This document shows positions 42,879 to 52,517 of a stretch of DNA of 64,000 nucleotides, piece after piece; positions within the stretch are counted from its first letter, which is position 1; each line of letters starts with the position of its first letter. Under the pieces are notes generated by a model that saw nothing but the letters and a program-made list of their open reading frames with translations, searched no databases and was not told the DNA's origin. The stretch is from Sphingobium aromaticiconvertens (GTDB lineage Bacteria > Pseudomonadota > Alphaproteobacteria > Sphingomonadales > Sphingomonadaceae), in the NCBI RefSeq assembly GCF_037154075.1, contig NZ_JBANRJ010000001.1, positions 3,157,501 to 3,221,500 on the forward strand. Direction: 5' to 3'. A program made the translations under genes and the position numbers.

Positions 42879-43496
42879 TCATTGCTGACCGGGGAGCAGT
42901 TCCAGAAAAAGCCCCTCCGCATCGGCGCAGACCCGGTCCCCGTACTTCAGTTCCCCACGCACCATCCGTTTTCTGCCTTCGACCGATATCAGCGAGGCGG
43001 TCACTTGCAGTTCCTTGTCCATGGGCGTGATGGCGCGATAGTTGACATGAAGATAGGCCGTGCGCGCCATTGCACCGCCAACGGAGTTCGCCGGGATACC
43101 CAGCATTTCGTCAAACAGCAGGGCGATCGCTCCCCCATGGGCCGCGGCATTCCCACCGAGAAAATAGTTGCCAAAAGTAACCCGCGCCCGGACCGAAGTT
43201 GCATCCTGCTCTTCTATCGCGAAAGCGGGGCACATGACCTGACCATGCCCCGGCACATCGTCGACACGACCAAACATCCGATCCTTCTCAACGGCGGCCA
43301 ACGGCGCAATCCTCCCCTGCCATTGGCGTAATTCTTCATCCAGCCCCAGGATGGTTTCTTCATCCAATTTGGCTTTGGCGAGGTCGTCAAGGAAGCCGCG
43401 CAACGTGTCGATCATCGCTGGGTAAGCCGAGCCAGCCATGGACCCTCGGGTGCCTCGCCGCAGACCTTGAAACATGGGAGGCAGGTTTTCCGACAT
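42879..43496 (-). CDS. PaaI-type hotdog thioesterase
   Basis: 205 residues. The hotdog core has GNAAAHGGAIALLFDEMLG (about residues 113-131), the motif with the catalytic acid, followed by RTAYLHVNYRAITPMDKEL and GELKYGDRVCADAEGLFLEL. An extra N-terminal 70-residue helical region is present. It probably hydrolyses an aromatic or cyclic acyl-CoA. It is the last intact gene of the catabolic cluster and lacks the cluster palindrome upstream. Confidence 0.83.
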   Translation of the reverse strand: MSENLPPMFQGLRRGTRGSMAGSAYPAMIDTLRGFLDDLAKAKLDEETILGLDEELRQWQGRIAPLAAVEKDRMFGRVDDVPGHGQVMCPAFAIEEQDATSVRARVTFGNYFLGGNAAAHGGAIALLFDEMLGIPANSVGGAMARTAYLHVNYRAITPMDKELQVTASLISVEGRKRMVRGELKYGDRVCADAEGLFLELLPGQQ

Positions 43497-43706
43497 TCTC
43501 TAACTCTCTCCAGACATCAACCAAGGTCAGCTTAGATCAGGCTTGTTCGACAGAGGAAAGCGCCGCCAGACATTCTGCGTCACTATGCGCGATCACGATA
43601 TATGCGCTGCGAGCCAGCCACCGCTCTTCCAGAAGGAACCGCGCAATCGGGATCGTTGCGATTCCGGACTAATCTTCTTTGCCAGTTTCAGCCAGCGACG
43701 CGGCTG

Positions 43707-44160
43707 GATATTCTCCGCTTGGGCGCGGCGGGAATCACGATCGCCCGCCATTTCACGGGATCACACCACCGCCTGCTGTTGGTTGAAAGCGGCGGACTGC
43801 ATTTCGAATAGGACCACAGCGCCTGTCGCGTGGGGTGATTGCGGGGGATGCTATGTCTCCCTGGATTTGTCGCGGGTTCGGCAATTTGGGAGCAGCACCG
43901 GAAAGACCGGATGGTACAAACCCTTGTCCACCGGGGACTTTGAACCGCGCGGGGTGCGTCATCACATGGGGACGACCTGGATGGCGCGAAATGCGCGTCA
44001 GGGCGTCGTGGACAGCGACTGCCGCCTCTTCGACACGCCTAATATGTTCGTGGCGGGAAGCTCCGTATTCCCCTGTGACGGCAACGATATGCCGACCATG
44101 ACGATCATCGCGCTGGCCCACCGGATTGCAGAGCAAGTGGAGCGAGAGGTGGCGCTATAG
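43707..44160 (+). pseudogene. GMC family oxidoreductase remnant
   Basis: Two pieces of a GMC flavoenzyme lie in different frames. The first (43707-43811) encodes an N-terminal FAD-binding stretch, LGAAGITIARHF...LLLVESGGLHFE, and stops at TAG. The second (from about 43850 to 44160) encodes the GMC C-terminal domain, with HHMGTTWMA and NMFVAGSSVFP...PTMTIIALAHRIAEQ. The central several hundred codons are missing. The gene is inactivated by a large deletion and frameshift, leaving the ends next to the core genome. The parent enzyme was probably an alcohol or cholesterol-oxidase-like oxidase. Confidence 0.85.
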
Positions 44161-44177
44161 TCGTTTGACCTGCCTGC

Positions 44178-44960
44178 TCAAATACCGCCGACCAGGACGG
44201 GATAGCCCACCGCTTCGAGGCCCACGACCAGATCACTGACACATCGGTCCAATCGCGCCTGCTCCGTCGAGCGCACGACGAAATTGGCGCCCGTCCGCCC
44301 TTCCCGAAAAAAGGGGTAGCTGCCGATCTGGCATCCCTCATGCGCGCGTTCGATTTCCCCCAGCAGATCGGCGATCTCACTTTCCGCGACCCAGCAGCCG
44401 ACCTGCGCCGACAACAAAGGGCTACCGCCCTCCAGCGTGCCGGTCAGGCTTTCCAGCATCCCCGCTGTGATATGCGGCACGCCCGCCATTATGAAGATAT
44501 TGCCATGCCGAATGCCCGGCGCGCCTGACATGCGATTCTCGATCAGGCTGGCGCCTGCGGGCACCCGCGCCATCCGCAGTCGCGCATCGGTCAACCCGCC
44601 GCGCGTTTCATAATAGCGCGCCAGCACGGCGCGCGCTTGCGGGTGTATCTCGACGGCCACGCCCAGCGCCGCCGCGATCGCATCGACCGTGATGTCGTCA
44701 TGGGTCGGCCCGATGCCGCCGGTGGTGAACAGATAATCGTTGCGCACCCGGAGCAGGTTCACTGCCTCACCGATCGCGTCGGGGTCATCGGCCACCACCC
44801 GGACTTCTTTCAGGCGGATACCCTGCACATTCAGCCAGGACGCGATCTGTCCGATATTCTTGTCCGGGGTGCGCCCGGACAAAATTTCGTCGCCGATCAC
44901 GACCAGCGCTGCGGTCCAGATACGGTCGGAAGAAGGCGCGCTTGTCATCTGGCGTGGCAT
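44178..44960 (-). CDS. CinA-like molybdopterin-binding (MoCF_biosynth) domain protein
   Basis: 260 residues. Motifs are VVIGDEILSGRTPDKN near the N-terminus, FTTGGIGPTHDDIT (about residues 78-91), and IFIMAGVPHI, which define the MoeA/MogA-like nucleotide-binding domain of CinA N-terminal proteins. The C-terminal pyrophosphatase/deamidase part of full CinA is absent. A role in nucleotide or cofactor recycling is possible. ATG 44960 or 44948 could be the start; neither has a good ribosome site. It is divergent from map. Confidence 0.85.
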   Translation of the reverse strand: MPRQMTSAPSSDRIWTAALVVIGDEILSGRTPDKNIGQIASWLNVQGIRLKEVRVVADDPDAIGEAVNLLRVRNDYLFTTGGIGPTHDDITVDAIAAALGVAVEIHPQARAVLARYYETRGGLTDARLRMARVPAGASLIENRMSGAPGIRHGNIFIMAGVPHITAGMLESLTGTLEGGSPLLSAQVGCWVAESEIADLLGEIERAHEGCQIGSYPFFREGRTGANFVVRSTEQARLDRCVSDLVVGLEAVGYPVLVGGI

Positions 44961-45041
44961 AGAGTGTCACGCCGCCCGCGCAAAGAGCAAACAGCCAGAC
45001 CCCTCTCGTCTTTCCCGTTTCCTCTCGCTATATTCCCGTCC

Positions 45042-45872
45042 ATGACCGAATATATGACCATGACGGCCGATGCGCCGATCTCCCGCTCGCCGGCCATCAA
45101 ACTCTATGACGAGGCTGGATTCGCCGGGATGCGGAAGGCAGGTCGTCTCGCCGCAGAGATTCTCGACGCGTTGGTGCCCCATGTTGTACCGGGCGTCACC
45201 ACGGGCGAGTTGGACGACATCGTCCGTCGCATGACGCTGGACGGCGGCGGCGTGCCAGCGACACTGGGCTATCGTGGCTATACGCATAGCTGCTGCATTT
45301 CGCTGAACAATGTCATCTGCCATGGCATTCCGGGCGACAAGATGATCCGCGACGGCGACATATTGAATATCGACGTGACCCCGCTGGTCGATGGCTGGCA
45401 CGGCGACACCAGCCGTATGTTTATCGCGGGGGATGCCCCGATCAAGGCGCGCCGCCTGGTCGACGTCACCTATGAATGCCTGATGCTGGGGATCGAGCAG
45501 GCGAAACCCGGCAATCATCTGGGCGACATCGGCCATGTCATCCAGCGCCATGCCGAAAAGCACCGCTATGGCGTGGTGCGCGATTTCTGCGGTCATGGCC
45601 TGGGCCGCGTCTTCCATGACAGCCCGGAGGTCGTTCATGTCGGTCGCCCCGGTACTGGTCCAGAGCTTAAGCCCGGCATGTTCTTCACGATCGAGCCGAT
45701 GATCAACATCGGCAAGCCCGGCGTGAAGATGATGGAAGATGGCTGGACGGCCGTGACCCGCGACCGCTCGCTCTCTGCCCAGTTCGAACATAGCATCGGC
45801 ATCACCGAGACGGGTTGCGAGATCTTCACGCAAAGCCCCACCGGCCTCAACGCCCCGCCCTATAGCGCCTGA
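45042..45872 (+). CDS. map: methionine aminopeptidase type I
   Basis: 276 residues. The metal ligands Asp-Asp-His-Glu-Glu are visible in ILNIDVTPLVDGWHGDTSRMF, FCGHGLGRVFH, FFTIEPMINIG and AQFEHSIGIT. It removes the initiator Met from new proteins in the cytoplasm. ATG 45042 is the first reasonable start, with 45054 or 45060 also possible; no strong ribosome site is seen. It is followed by the glnB regulatory region. Confidence 0.95.
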   Translation: MTEYMTMTADAPISRSPAIKLYDEAGFAGMRKAGRLAAEILDALVPHVVPGVTTGELDDIVRRMTLDGGGVPATLGYRGYTHSCCISLNNVICHGIPGDKMIRDGDILNIDVTPLVDGWHGDTSRMFIAGDAPIKARRLVDVTYECLMLGIEQAKPGNHLGDIGHVIQRHAEKHRYGVVRDFCGHGLGRVFHDSPEVVHVGRPGTGPELKPGMFFTIEPMINIGKPGVKMMEDGWTAVTRDRSLSAQFEHSIGITETGCEIFTQSPTGLNAPPYSA

Positions 45873-45891
45873 TCCAGACATCGCAGAAGGC

Positions 45892-45939
45892 TGCCCAAAA
45901 ATCGGGCAGCCATACCGAATATTGCCCGCATTTCGGGCA
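45892..45939. promoter_or_regulatory. tandem TGCCC-N7-GGGCA sites upstream of glnB (candidate NtrC sites)
   Basis: Two copies of TGCCC-N7-GGGCA, at 45892-45908 and 45923-45939, have centres 31 bp apart, about three helical turns, as in tandem enhancer sites. Each lies in a longer hairpin-capable repeat (8 bp and 10 bp stems). A third copy with N6 lies at 46027-46042. NtrC binding is inferred from position before glnB-glnA, not from a matching consensus. Confidence 0.45.
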
Positions 45940-45991
45940 ATATGGACAAAGATTGCTGCATCGCCGAAAGCATCTCTAGCGATTCGCCGAT

Positions 45992-46464
<473 letters not shown>

Positions 46465-46560
46465 AGATTTCGTGCCACCCGCGACCATAGGCGCGCGGAC
46501 CGGCGGAATACGGGCAACCACTTAAATCCCCTTGGGGGGAATAGCAGAAGGGTATCGACG

Positions 46561-47973
46561 ATGGCCAACACGCCAAAAGACATTCTCAAGATGATCGAGG
46601 AAAAGGAAATCGAGTGGGTCGATGTCCGTTTCACCGACCCCAAGGGCAAGTGGCAGCATCTGACGATGGTTGCATCGGTCATCGGCGAAGATGAACTGAC
46701 CCAGGGCCTGATGTTCGACGGCTCGTCGATCGAAGGCTGGAAGGCCATCAACGAGTCGGACATGATCCTCAAGCCCGACCTTGACGCCGTCTATTTCGAT
46801 CCCTTCAGCGCCACGCCGATGATGATCCTCTTCTGCGACGTCGTCGAACCCGACACGGGCGAACTGTATGCGCGCGACCCGCGCTCGACCGCCAAGCGCG
46901 CCGAAGCGTTCGTCAAGTCGGCCGGTTTTGGCGACACCGTCTATGTCGGTCCCGAAGCCGAATTCTTCATGTTCGACGATGTGCGGTTCGAATCCAACTA
47001 TGCGACCAGCTACTTCAAGATCGACGACATCGAACTGCCGACCAACACCGGCAAGGAATATGAAGGCGGCAATCTGGGCCATCGCCCCCGCGCCAAGGGT
47101 GGCTATTTCCCTGTCGCGCCGGTCGATCCCTGCACCGACATCCGTGCCGAAATGGTCACGACCATGCTGGAAATGGGCCTGCCCTGCGACAAGCACCACC
47201 ATGAAGTCGCCGCCGCACAGCACGAACTGGGCCTGACCTTCGGTACGCTGGTGCAGACCGCCGACCGTATGCAGATCTACAAATATGTCGTGCACATGGT
47301 CGCCCAGGCCTATGGCAAGACCGCGACCTTCATGCCCAAGCCCATCGCCGAAGATAACGGTTCGGGGATGCACACCCACATCTCGATCTGGGACAAGGGC
47401 AACCCGCTGTTCGCAGGCGAAGGTTATGCCGGCCTGTCCGACATGTGCCTCTACTTCATCGGCGGCGTCATCAAGCATGCCAAGGCCCTGAACGCCTTCA
47501 CCAACCCGACCACCAACAGCTACAAGCGGCTGGTGCCGGGTTTCGAAGCCCCCGTATTGCTGGCCTATTCGGCCCGCAACCGCTCGGCCTCGTGCCGCAT
47601 CCCCTATGGCGCTGGCGCCAAGGCGAAGCGCGTCGAGTTCCGCTTCCCCGACGCGATGGCCAACCCCTATCTATGCTACGCCGCGCTGCTGATGGCGGGC
47701 CTCGACGGCATCGAGAACAAGATCCATCCGGGTTCCGCGATGGACAAGAATCTCTATGACCTGCCGCCCGAAGAACTGAGCCAGGTGCCAACCGTCTGCG
47801 CCTCGCTGCGCGAAGCCCTGGACAGCCTGTCGGCTGACTATGACTTCCTGCTCAAAGGCGACGTGTTCACCAAGGACCAGATCGAAGCCTATATCGAGCT
47901 GAAGTGGCCCGAAGTATATCGCTGGGAAATGGCGCCTTCGCCAGTCGAATTCGACATGTATTACAGCGCCTGA
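46561..47973 (+). CDS. glnA: glutamine synthetase type I
   Basis: 470 residues. [11 protein letters not shown], the ammonia/metal-binding [28 protein letters not shown], and the adenylylation site [10 protein letters not shown] with Tyr399 identify a type I-beta enzyme regulated by adenylylation. It makes glutamine from glutamate, ammonia and ATP in the cytoplasm. It is probably co-transcribed with glnB, and a strong terminator follows (47996). Confidence 0.98.
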   Translation: MANTPKDILKMIEEKEIEWVDVRFTDPKGKWQHLTMVASVIGEDELTQGLMFDGSSIEGWKAINESDMILKPDLDAVYFDPFSATPMMILFCDVVEPDTGELYARDPRSTAKRAEAFVKSAGFGDTVYVGPEAEFFMFDDVRFESNYATSYFKIDDIELPTNTGKEYEGGNLGHRPRAKGGYFPVAPVDPCTDIRAEMVTTMLEMGLPCDKHHHEVAAAQHELGLTFGTLVQTADRMQIYKYVVHMVAQAYGKTATFMPKPIAEDNGSGMHTHISIWDKGNPLFAGEGYAGLSDMCLYFIGGVIKHAKALNAFTNPTTNSYKRLVPGFEAPVLLAYSARNRSASCRIPYGAGAKAKRVEFRFPDAMANPYLCYAALLMAGLDGIENKIHPGSAMDKNLYDLPPEELSQVPTVCASLREALDSLSADYDFLLKGDVFTKDQIEAYIELKWPEVYRWEMAPSPVEFDMYYSA

Positions 47974-47995
47974 CCTTTCACAGGTTGCTGCAGGA

Positions 47996-48027
47996 AGGCC
48001 CGACCGCGCAAGCGGCCGGGCCTTTTT
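47996..48027 (+). terminator. rho-independent terminator after glnA
   Basis: A 12-bp stem (AGGCCCGACCGC with GCGGCCGGGCCT, one A:C mismatch), a GCAA loop and a run of five T. Confidence 0.88.
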
Positions 48028-48221
48028 CCTTGGCGATATATAGCTCGCACACCCATGGATGCGAGCGCCTGCTTGCGACCATAAACGGCCATCTGAACGT
48101 CAAGCGGTATCGCTAATAGCCGACGCTCAGTAGCCTCCTGCTTCGATATCAAAGCTTTCAACTTGCACGCGGACTGCGATAGGCATGTCGTTGCAATTCT
48201 TGAACGAAGGCATGGCCACGT

Positions 48222-48959
48222 ATGTCAAAACAGGCAGAACAGAATTACCTCACGCTGACAGGCGAGGCGGGGCGTCAACACAGTCTGGGCAAGCCGTTTT
48301 CTGATAATTATTGCGGTGTGAACTTGGCGTCGATCGGTACGATCATGTCGCTGCTCCCGCCGCCGCCTGCACGCATCCTCGATATGGGTTGTGGCGGAGG
48401 CTGGACCAGCGTGTTTTTCGCAAAAAATGGCTATGAAGTGGTCGGTCAGGATATCAGCCAGGACATGATCGACCTGGCGCACGAGAATCAGGCCAACCAG
48501 AATATCGACGCGCGCCTGTCGTTCCTGTGCAACGACTATGAAGGGATGGATGTTGACGGCCAGTTCGATGCCGTCGTCTTTTACGACTGCCTAGATCATG
48601 CGGAGGATGAGCGGGCTGCAATCGCGACCGCCTATCGCGCGCTCAAACCCGGCGGCATCCCAGTAACGCATGAACCAGGGGAAGGACACGCAACCGCACC
48701 AGGTTCTATCGAGGCGATGCAGCTTTATGGCGTGACGGAACGCGATATGCCGCCGCATCTCATCATCCGACATGGGCAAGAACTTGGTTTTTCAGAACAG
48801 CGAGTGTTTCCGATCCCGCAGGAATTGCTGGAGGTCTTTTACAACCATTCCATCCCGCCTTTGCTCAGCAAGGCAGCATGGCGGCGCGCAAAGCGTGTTC
48901 TTCGAATCGCCTTCCGGCCATCGAATCGCATAAGCTCCATCGTCATCATGACTAAATGA
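48222..48959 (+). CDS. class I SAM-dependent methyltransferase
   Basis: 245 residues. Motif I is RILDMGCGGGWTSVFFAKNG (about residues 50-69), the acidic strand EVVGQDIS follows, and motif IV region FDAVVFYDCLDH is present. The fold is Methyltransf_25/11 type; the acceptor substrate cannot be told. It stands alone between the glnA terminator and a repeat-containing gap, and its base composition is less GC-rich than its neighbours, which suggests later acquisition. Confidence 0.82.
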   Translation: MSKQAEQNYLTLTGEAGRQHSLGKPFSDNYCGVNLASIGTIMSLLPPPPARILDMGCGGGWTSVFFAKNGYEVVGQDISQDMIDLAHENQANQNIDARLSFLCNDYEGMDVDGQFDAVVFYDCLDHAEDERAAIATAYRALKPGGIPVTHEPGEGHATAPGSIEAMQLYGVTERDMPPHLIIRHGQELGFSEQRVFPIPQELLEVFYNHSIPPLLSKAAWRRAKRVLRIAFRPSNRISSIVIMTK

Positions 48960-49292
48960 ACGTACATGCTGCTCGTCACTTAGGTCGCTTTTGAAATGGT
49001 TCCATCCCACCGATTGGGAATGAATGGCCTGCTTTCTTGCGCTCCGCAAGCCAGAGCCGACTGTCAGCAAATCACCCTTATCGTCATGCCAGCGAAGGCT
49101 GGCATCTCCCACGGCGGCACAGAACGCTTGAGACCCCAGCCTGTGCTGGGGTAACGATTGAAATTGTGGGAGGGCAGCAGTCCGCCATCCAACCCTCACC
49201 GACGTTTAAGGAACGGGTTTCCAAGCACCCAATCACATTTTCTTTGGCGCCGCGACGGATATGAGCCGCCCGCCGCCTGCGCGAGCCAGCGG
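48960..49292. other. intergenic region with a palindromic repeat element
   Basis: 333 bp without a convincing gene. Its only clear structure is the double-hairpin element at 49082-49156; the rest shows no gene or strong terminator. Confidence 0.6.
49082..49156. repeat. double-hairpin (REP-like) dispersed repeat
   Basis: It contains TGCCAGC-GAAG-GCTGGCA (49087-49104) and ACCCCAGC-CTGT-GCTGGGGT (49133-49152), two perfect hairpins joined by about 28 bp. Elements of this form (TGCCAGC...GCTGGCA with CCCCAGC...GCTGGGG) are common intergenic repeats in sphingomonad genomes; copy number cannot be tested here. Confidence 0.6.
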
Positions 49293-49964
49293 CTATACCG
49301 CTAAAATGGCGTCGGGAATCGCTGCGCCGAACAATAGCGCCGGATCACCCGCCGCCGACAGCGCCATCTCACCCCCGGCATCGACCACCAAAGAGCGCAC
49401 CATCCATGCCGCCGCCGTCCGCGACGCCAGCCCCTCAGGCGGCAATGTGCCGGCCAGCGCGGCCCGCAATTCAGGATCGAGCACCACCTTGGGGCCTTCG
49501 CCCCGCACCACAATCTCCGTCAGTCCCTCGCGCCGCTCTGCGCCGATGTCGAGTTGACCGCCGCGAACCAGCGCATCGCCCGCGATCAGCGCCAGGTTGA
49601 GCAGAATCTTGATCGGCAGCTTGCCCAACATATCCTCTGTCACCATCCAGCCGATCTTTACCCGGCCAGTGCCGGCAAACATGCCCTCGATCGCGACCTT
49701 CGCCTCATGCGTCGGCACCGCGTCCCCAAACCCACCCGCAGAGCCAAAGGCAAGGCGGAAGAATTTGAGCTTGTTGGCGGACGTCCGTGCACTGTCAGAC
49801 AACAGGTCCAGGCAGCGCTGGCGCATATCCGGGTCGGTTTCGTCAGCCATCAGCTCCAGGCCGTTGTTGAGCGCGCCCACGGGACTAAGCAGATCATGAC
49901 ACAGGCGCGAGCACAGCAGGCTGGCAAATTCGATGCTGTCACGGTTGGCGGTGGAACTGGTCAT
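49293..49964 (-). CDS. chpT: histidine phosphotransferase ChpT-like
   Basis: 223 residues from ATG 49964. The DHp-like helix LCSRLCHDLLSPVGALNNGLELM holds the phospho-accepting His, followed by a degenerate ATPase-like domain without the N, G1 and G2 boxes of active kinases. In alphaproteobacteria ChpT relays phosphate from CckA to CtrA and CpdR, controlling the cell cycle. No clear ribosome site is seen. It is followed 89 bp away by a JAMM protease gene on the same strand. Confidence 0.85.
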   Translation of the reverse strand: MTSSTANRDSIEFASLLCSRLCHDLLSPVGALNNGLELMADETDPDMRQRCLDLLSDSARTSANKLKFFRLAFGSAGGFGDAVPTHEAKVAIEGMFAGTGRVKIGWMVTEDMLGKLPIKILLNLALIAGDALVRGGQLDIGAERREGLTEIVVRGEGPKVVLDPELRAALAGTLPPEGLASRTAAAWMVRSLVVDAGGEMALSAAGDPALLFGAAIPDAILAV

Positions 49965-50053
49965 GAAGGAACTGCCCGGCTGTTGCAGAAGAGGATGGTT
50001 GAAGCATTGGCTAATGGGCCGTGGCCAGCACCGATGCAAGTCCGCCAATCGCC

Positions 50054-50461
50054 CTACGACGCATCGGAGAGCAACTCCACCGCATCAAAACGCACGCCGC
50101 CATCCCCTTCCGACGCTGCCCGCCATAGCCGCCCCTCCCCGCCCCCCACGATCAGCCACAGGCTGCCATCGGGCACCGCGCAGGCCGCATCGGTCGCTGA
50201 CGGCACGGAATGGCCGGACGGGTGCGAATGATAATGACCGACGATCCGTGGCCCGCCTGCCCGCGCGGCCCGGTGCGCACCGAGCAGAACCGCCGGGTCC
50301 AACTCGAAATGGCGCGCCGGGTCGGCGGCGACGTTGGCGGCGGGAAGAATCGCGTCGATCCGCCCTTCCCCTCCCAGCAGCAGGCCGCAAATCTCTTGCC
50401 TCTGCCCCGCCGCGGCAACAAGGATTTCCTCCAGCAAGGTTCTTGAAATTCTGACGTCCAT
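50054..50461 (-). CDS. JAMM (Mov34/MPN/PAD-1) family metalloprotease-like protein
   Basis: 135 residues from ATG 50461. The JAMM motif is complete: Glu in EICGLLLG and GHYHSHPSGHSVPSATD with His-x-His...Ser...Asp for zinc. Bacterial relatives act as isopeptidases or desulfurase-linked proteases of sulfur-carrier systems; no sulfur-carrier gene is adjacent, so the substrate is unknown. It is divergent from rluD with 17 bp between start codons. Confidence 0.85.
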   Translation of the reverse strand: MDVRISRTLLEEILVAAAGQRQEICGLLLGGEGRIDAILPAANVAADPARHFELDPAVLLGAHRAARAGGPRIVGHYHSHPSGHSVPSATDAACAVPDGSLWLIVGGGEGRLWRAASEGDGGVRFDAVELLSDAS

Positions 50462-50478
50462 GCCCACATGCCTACGCA

Positions 50479-51435
50479 ATGGACCCGGGGGTTTCTACCA
50501 TCGAAATAATCATCGGCGAAGCGCAGGCGGGGCTTAGGCTCGACCGCGCGCTGGCGGAACTGTGCCCGGACCTCTCGCGCGAGCGGCTGAAAGCGCTCAT
50601 GCTGGACGGAATGGTGGTGACGCAGGGCACAGGACGCTCTGTGACCCCAAGTCTAAAGGCCGCCATCGGGCAGGCCTATGCCATCACCCTGCCCGCACCT
50701 GTCGAAATGGAGGCGGTGGCACAGAATATTCCGCTGACGATCGTATTCGAGGACGAGAATCTGGTGGTGGTGGACAAGCCCGCAGGGCTGGTCGTCCACC
50801 CGGCGGCGGGCAATCTGGACGGCACGCTGGTCAATGCCCTGTTGCATCATTGCGCCGGGCAACTGTCCGGCATCGGCGGGGTCGCGCGGCCCGGTATCGT
50901 CCACCGCATCGACAAGGATACATCCGGCCTGCTGGTAGTGGCCAAGTCCGACCGCGCGCATGAAGGGCTGGCGGTCCAGTTCAAAGATCATTCCATCAGG
51001 CGGCTCTATGCCGCAATCACCTATGGCCACCCGGCGCCGCCCTCCGGCACCATCGACACCTGGATCGGCCGATCCGACGCTGATCGAAAGAAAATGGCTG
51101 TTCATCGGGAAGGCCGGGGCAAGCAGGCCATCACCCATTATCGCACGGTGAAGCGGCTTCGTGGCGCGGCGCTGGTCGAATGTCGGCTGGAAACCGGGCG
51201 TACCCATCAGGTCCGCGTCCATATGGCCCATCTTGGCCACCCCTTGATCGGGGATCGGGTTTACGGTAGAGAAAGAAAAGGTTTCAAATCAATACTGGAA
51301 ACTTTGGGTTTCAATAGACAGGCATTGCACGCCAAAACACTGGGGTTCATACATCCCGTAACAAGCGTGGCTTTATCGTTTGAAAGTCCAATTCCGGCAG
51401 ACATGCAGGAACTGTTAAGCCAGCTTAACGTATAA
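50479..51435 (+). CDS. rluD: RluA family 23S rRNA pseudouridine synthase (RluD-like)
   Basis: 318 residues. An N-terminal S4 RNA-binding domain (LRLDRALAELCPDLSRERLKALM) is followed by the catalytic domain with VHRIDKDTSGLLVVAKS (catalytic Asp) and the end motif LETGRTHQVRVHMAHLGHPLIGDRVYG. It makes pseudouridines in 23S rRNA. The last about 170 bp of the gene are noticeably more AT-rich than the rest. It stands 76 bp upstream of rpoH on the same strand. Confidence 0.92.
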   Translation: MDPGVSTIEIIIGEAQAGLRLDRALAELCPDLSRERLKALMLDGMVVTQGTGRSVTPSLKAAIGQAYAITLPAPVEMEAVAQNIPLTIVFEDENLVVVDKPAGLVVHPAAGNLDGTLVNALLHHCAGQLSGIGGVARPGIVHRIDKDTSGLLVVAKSDRAHEGLAVQFKDHSIRRLYAAITYGHPAPPSGTIDTWIGRSDADRKKMAVHREGRGKQAITHYRTVKRLRGAALVECRLETGRTHQVRVHMAHLGHPLIGDRVYGRERKGFKSILETLGFNRQALHAKTLGFIHPVTSVALSFESPIPADMQELLSQLNV

Positions 51436-51511
51436 GCTACGACAAGTTTGCTGCGGCGCAGGATGCCAATTTCGGGTCCCGCCGCGCATGATTGAGGGAA
51501 GGAAAAGTGAC

Positions 51512-52426
51512 ATGGCCAACAAGAGCAATGTCCCCGCGGTGCCGGCGCTGGGCGGTGATGCCAGCCTGAACCGCTATCTGTCGGAAATCCGCAAGTTTCC
51601 GATTCTGGCCCCGGAACAGGAATATATGCTCGCCAAGCGTTATGCCGAGCACCAGGACCCTGAGGCCGCTGCCCAGTTGGTAACCTCGCATCTGCGCCTG
51701 GTGGCGAAGATCGCGATGGGCTATCGCGGCTATGGCCTGCCGGTCAGCGAGTTGATCAGCGAAGGCAATATCGGTCTTATGCAGGGCGTGAAGAAGTTCG
51801 AGCCTGAACGTGGCTTCCGTCTGGCGACCTACGCCATGTGGTGGATTCGCGCCTCGATCCAGGAATTCATCCTGCGCTCGTGGAGCCTTGTGAAGATGGG
51901 CACCACCGCGTCGCAGAAGAAGCTGTTCTTCAACCTGCGCCGGATGAAGAACAATATCGAAGCGTTCGAGGATGGCGATCTTCGCCCCGACGACGTGACC
52001 TTCATCGCGACCAAGCTGGGCGTGTCGGAAGACGATGTCATCAGCATGAACCGCCGCATGGCGATGGGTGGCGACACGTCGCTGAACGTCCCCATGCGTG
52101 AGGATGGCGAAGGTCAGTGGCAGGATTGGCTGCAGGACACCGACCCGTTGCAGGACGAGCGCGTGGCCGATGCACAGGAAAAAACGCTGCGCCATGAAAT
52201 GCTGGTAGAGGCGATGAGCGACCTCAACGATCGCGAAAAGCACATCCTTGCCGAACGGCGTCTGGCGGAGGAACCAAAGACGTTGGAGGATCTGAGCCAA
52301 GTCTACGGCGTCTCGCGGGAACGTGTCCGCCAGATCGAGGTGCGCGCGTTTGAAAAGCTGCAAAAGGCGATGATGCGGATCGCCGGTGACAGGCTGGGTT
52401 CTTTCGCCCGTCTCGCTGCCGTCTGA
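51512..52426 (+). CDS. rpoH: heat-shock RNA polymerase sigma factor RpoH (sigma32)
   Basis: 304 residues from ATG 51512, with GGGAAGGAA upstream. Region 2 reads LVTSHLRLVAKIAMGYRGYGLPVSELISEGNIGLM with the -10-binding RLATYAMWWIRASIQEFIL; the RpoH box QKKLFFNLRR is present; region 4.2 is LEDLSQVYGVSRERVRQIEVRAFEKL. It directs transcription of chaperone and protease genes. A terminator follows. Confidence 0.97.
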   Translation: MANKSNVPAVPALGGDASLNRYLSEIRKFPILAPEQEYMLAKRYAEHQDPEAAAQLVTSHLRLVAKIAMGYRGYGLPVSELISEGNIGLMQGVKKFEPERGFRLATYAMWWIRASIQEFILRSWSLVKMGTTASQKKLFFNLRRMKNNIEAFEDGDLRPDDVTFIATKLGVSEDDVISMNRRMAMGGDTSLNVPMREDGEGQWQDWLQDTDPLQDERVADAQEKTLRHEMLVEAMSDLNDREKHILAERRLAEEPKTLEDLSQVYGVSRERVRQIEVRAFEKLQKAMMRIAGDRLGSFARLAAV

Positions 52427-52450
52427 CCCCTACCCCCCTCCCAAGCGAAT

Positions 52451-52480
52451 GGCCCCGGAGCGCAAACTTCGGGGCCTTTT
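52451..52480 (+). terminator. rho-independent terminator after rpoH
   Basis: GGCCCCG pairs with CGGGGCC (extended by G:T and A:T pairs), followed by TTTTT. Confidence 0.87.
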
Positions 52481-52517
52481 TCTTGCGGACTGCAGAATAT
52501 GGTTCGTTAGGCGCGAT

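Noticed and set aside
1..43496. Definite assignment as a steroid degradation cluster
   Set aside because: Many families match, but no steroid-specific diagnostic enzyme (for example KshA/KshB or an HsaC-type extradiol dioxygenase) is recognised, so the substrate is left open.
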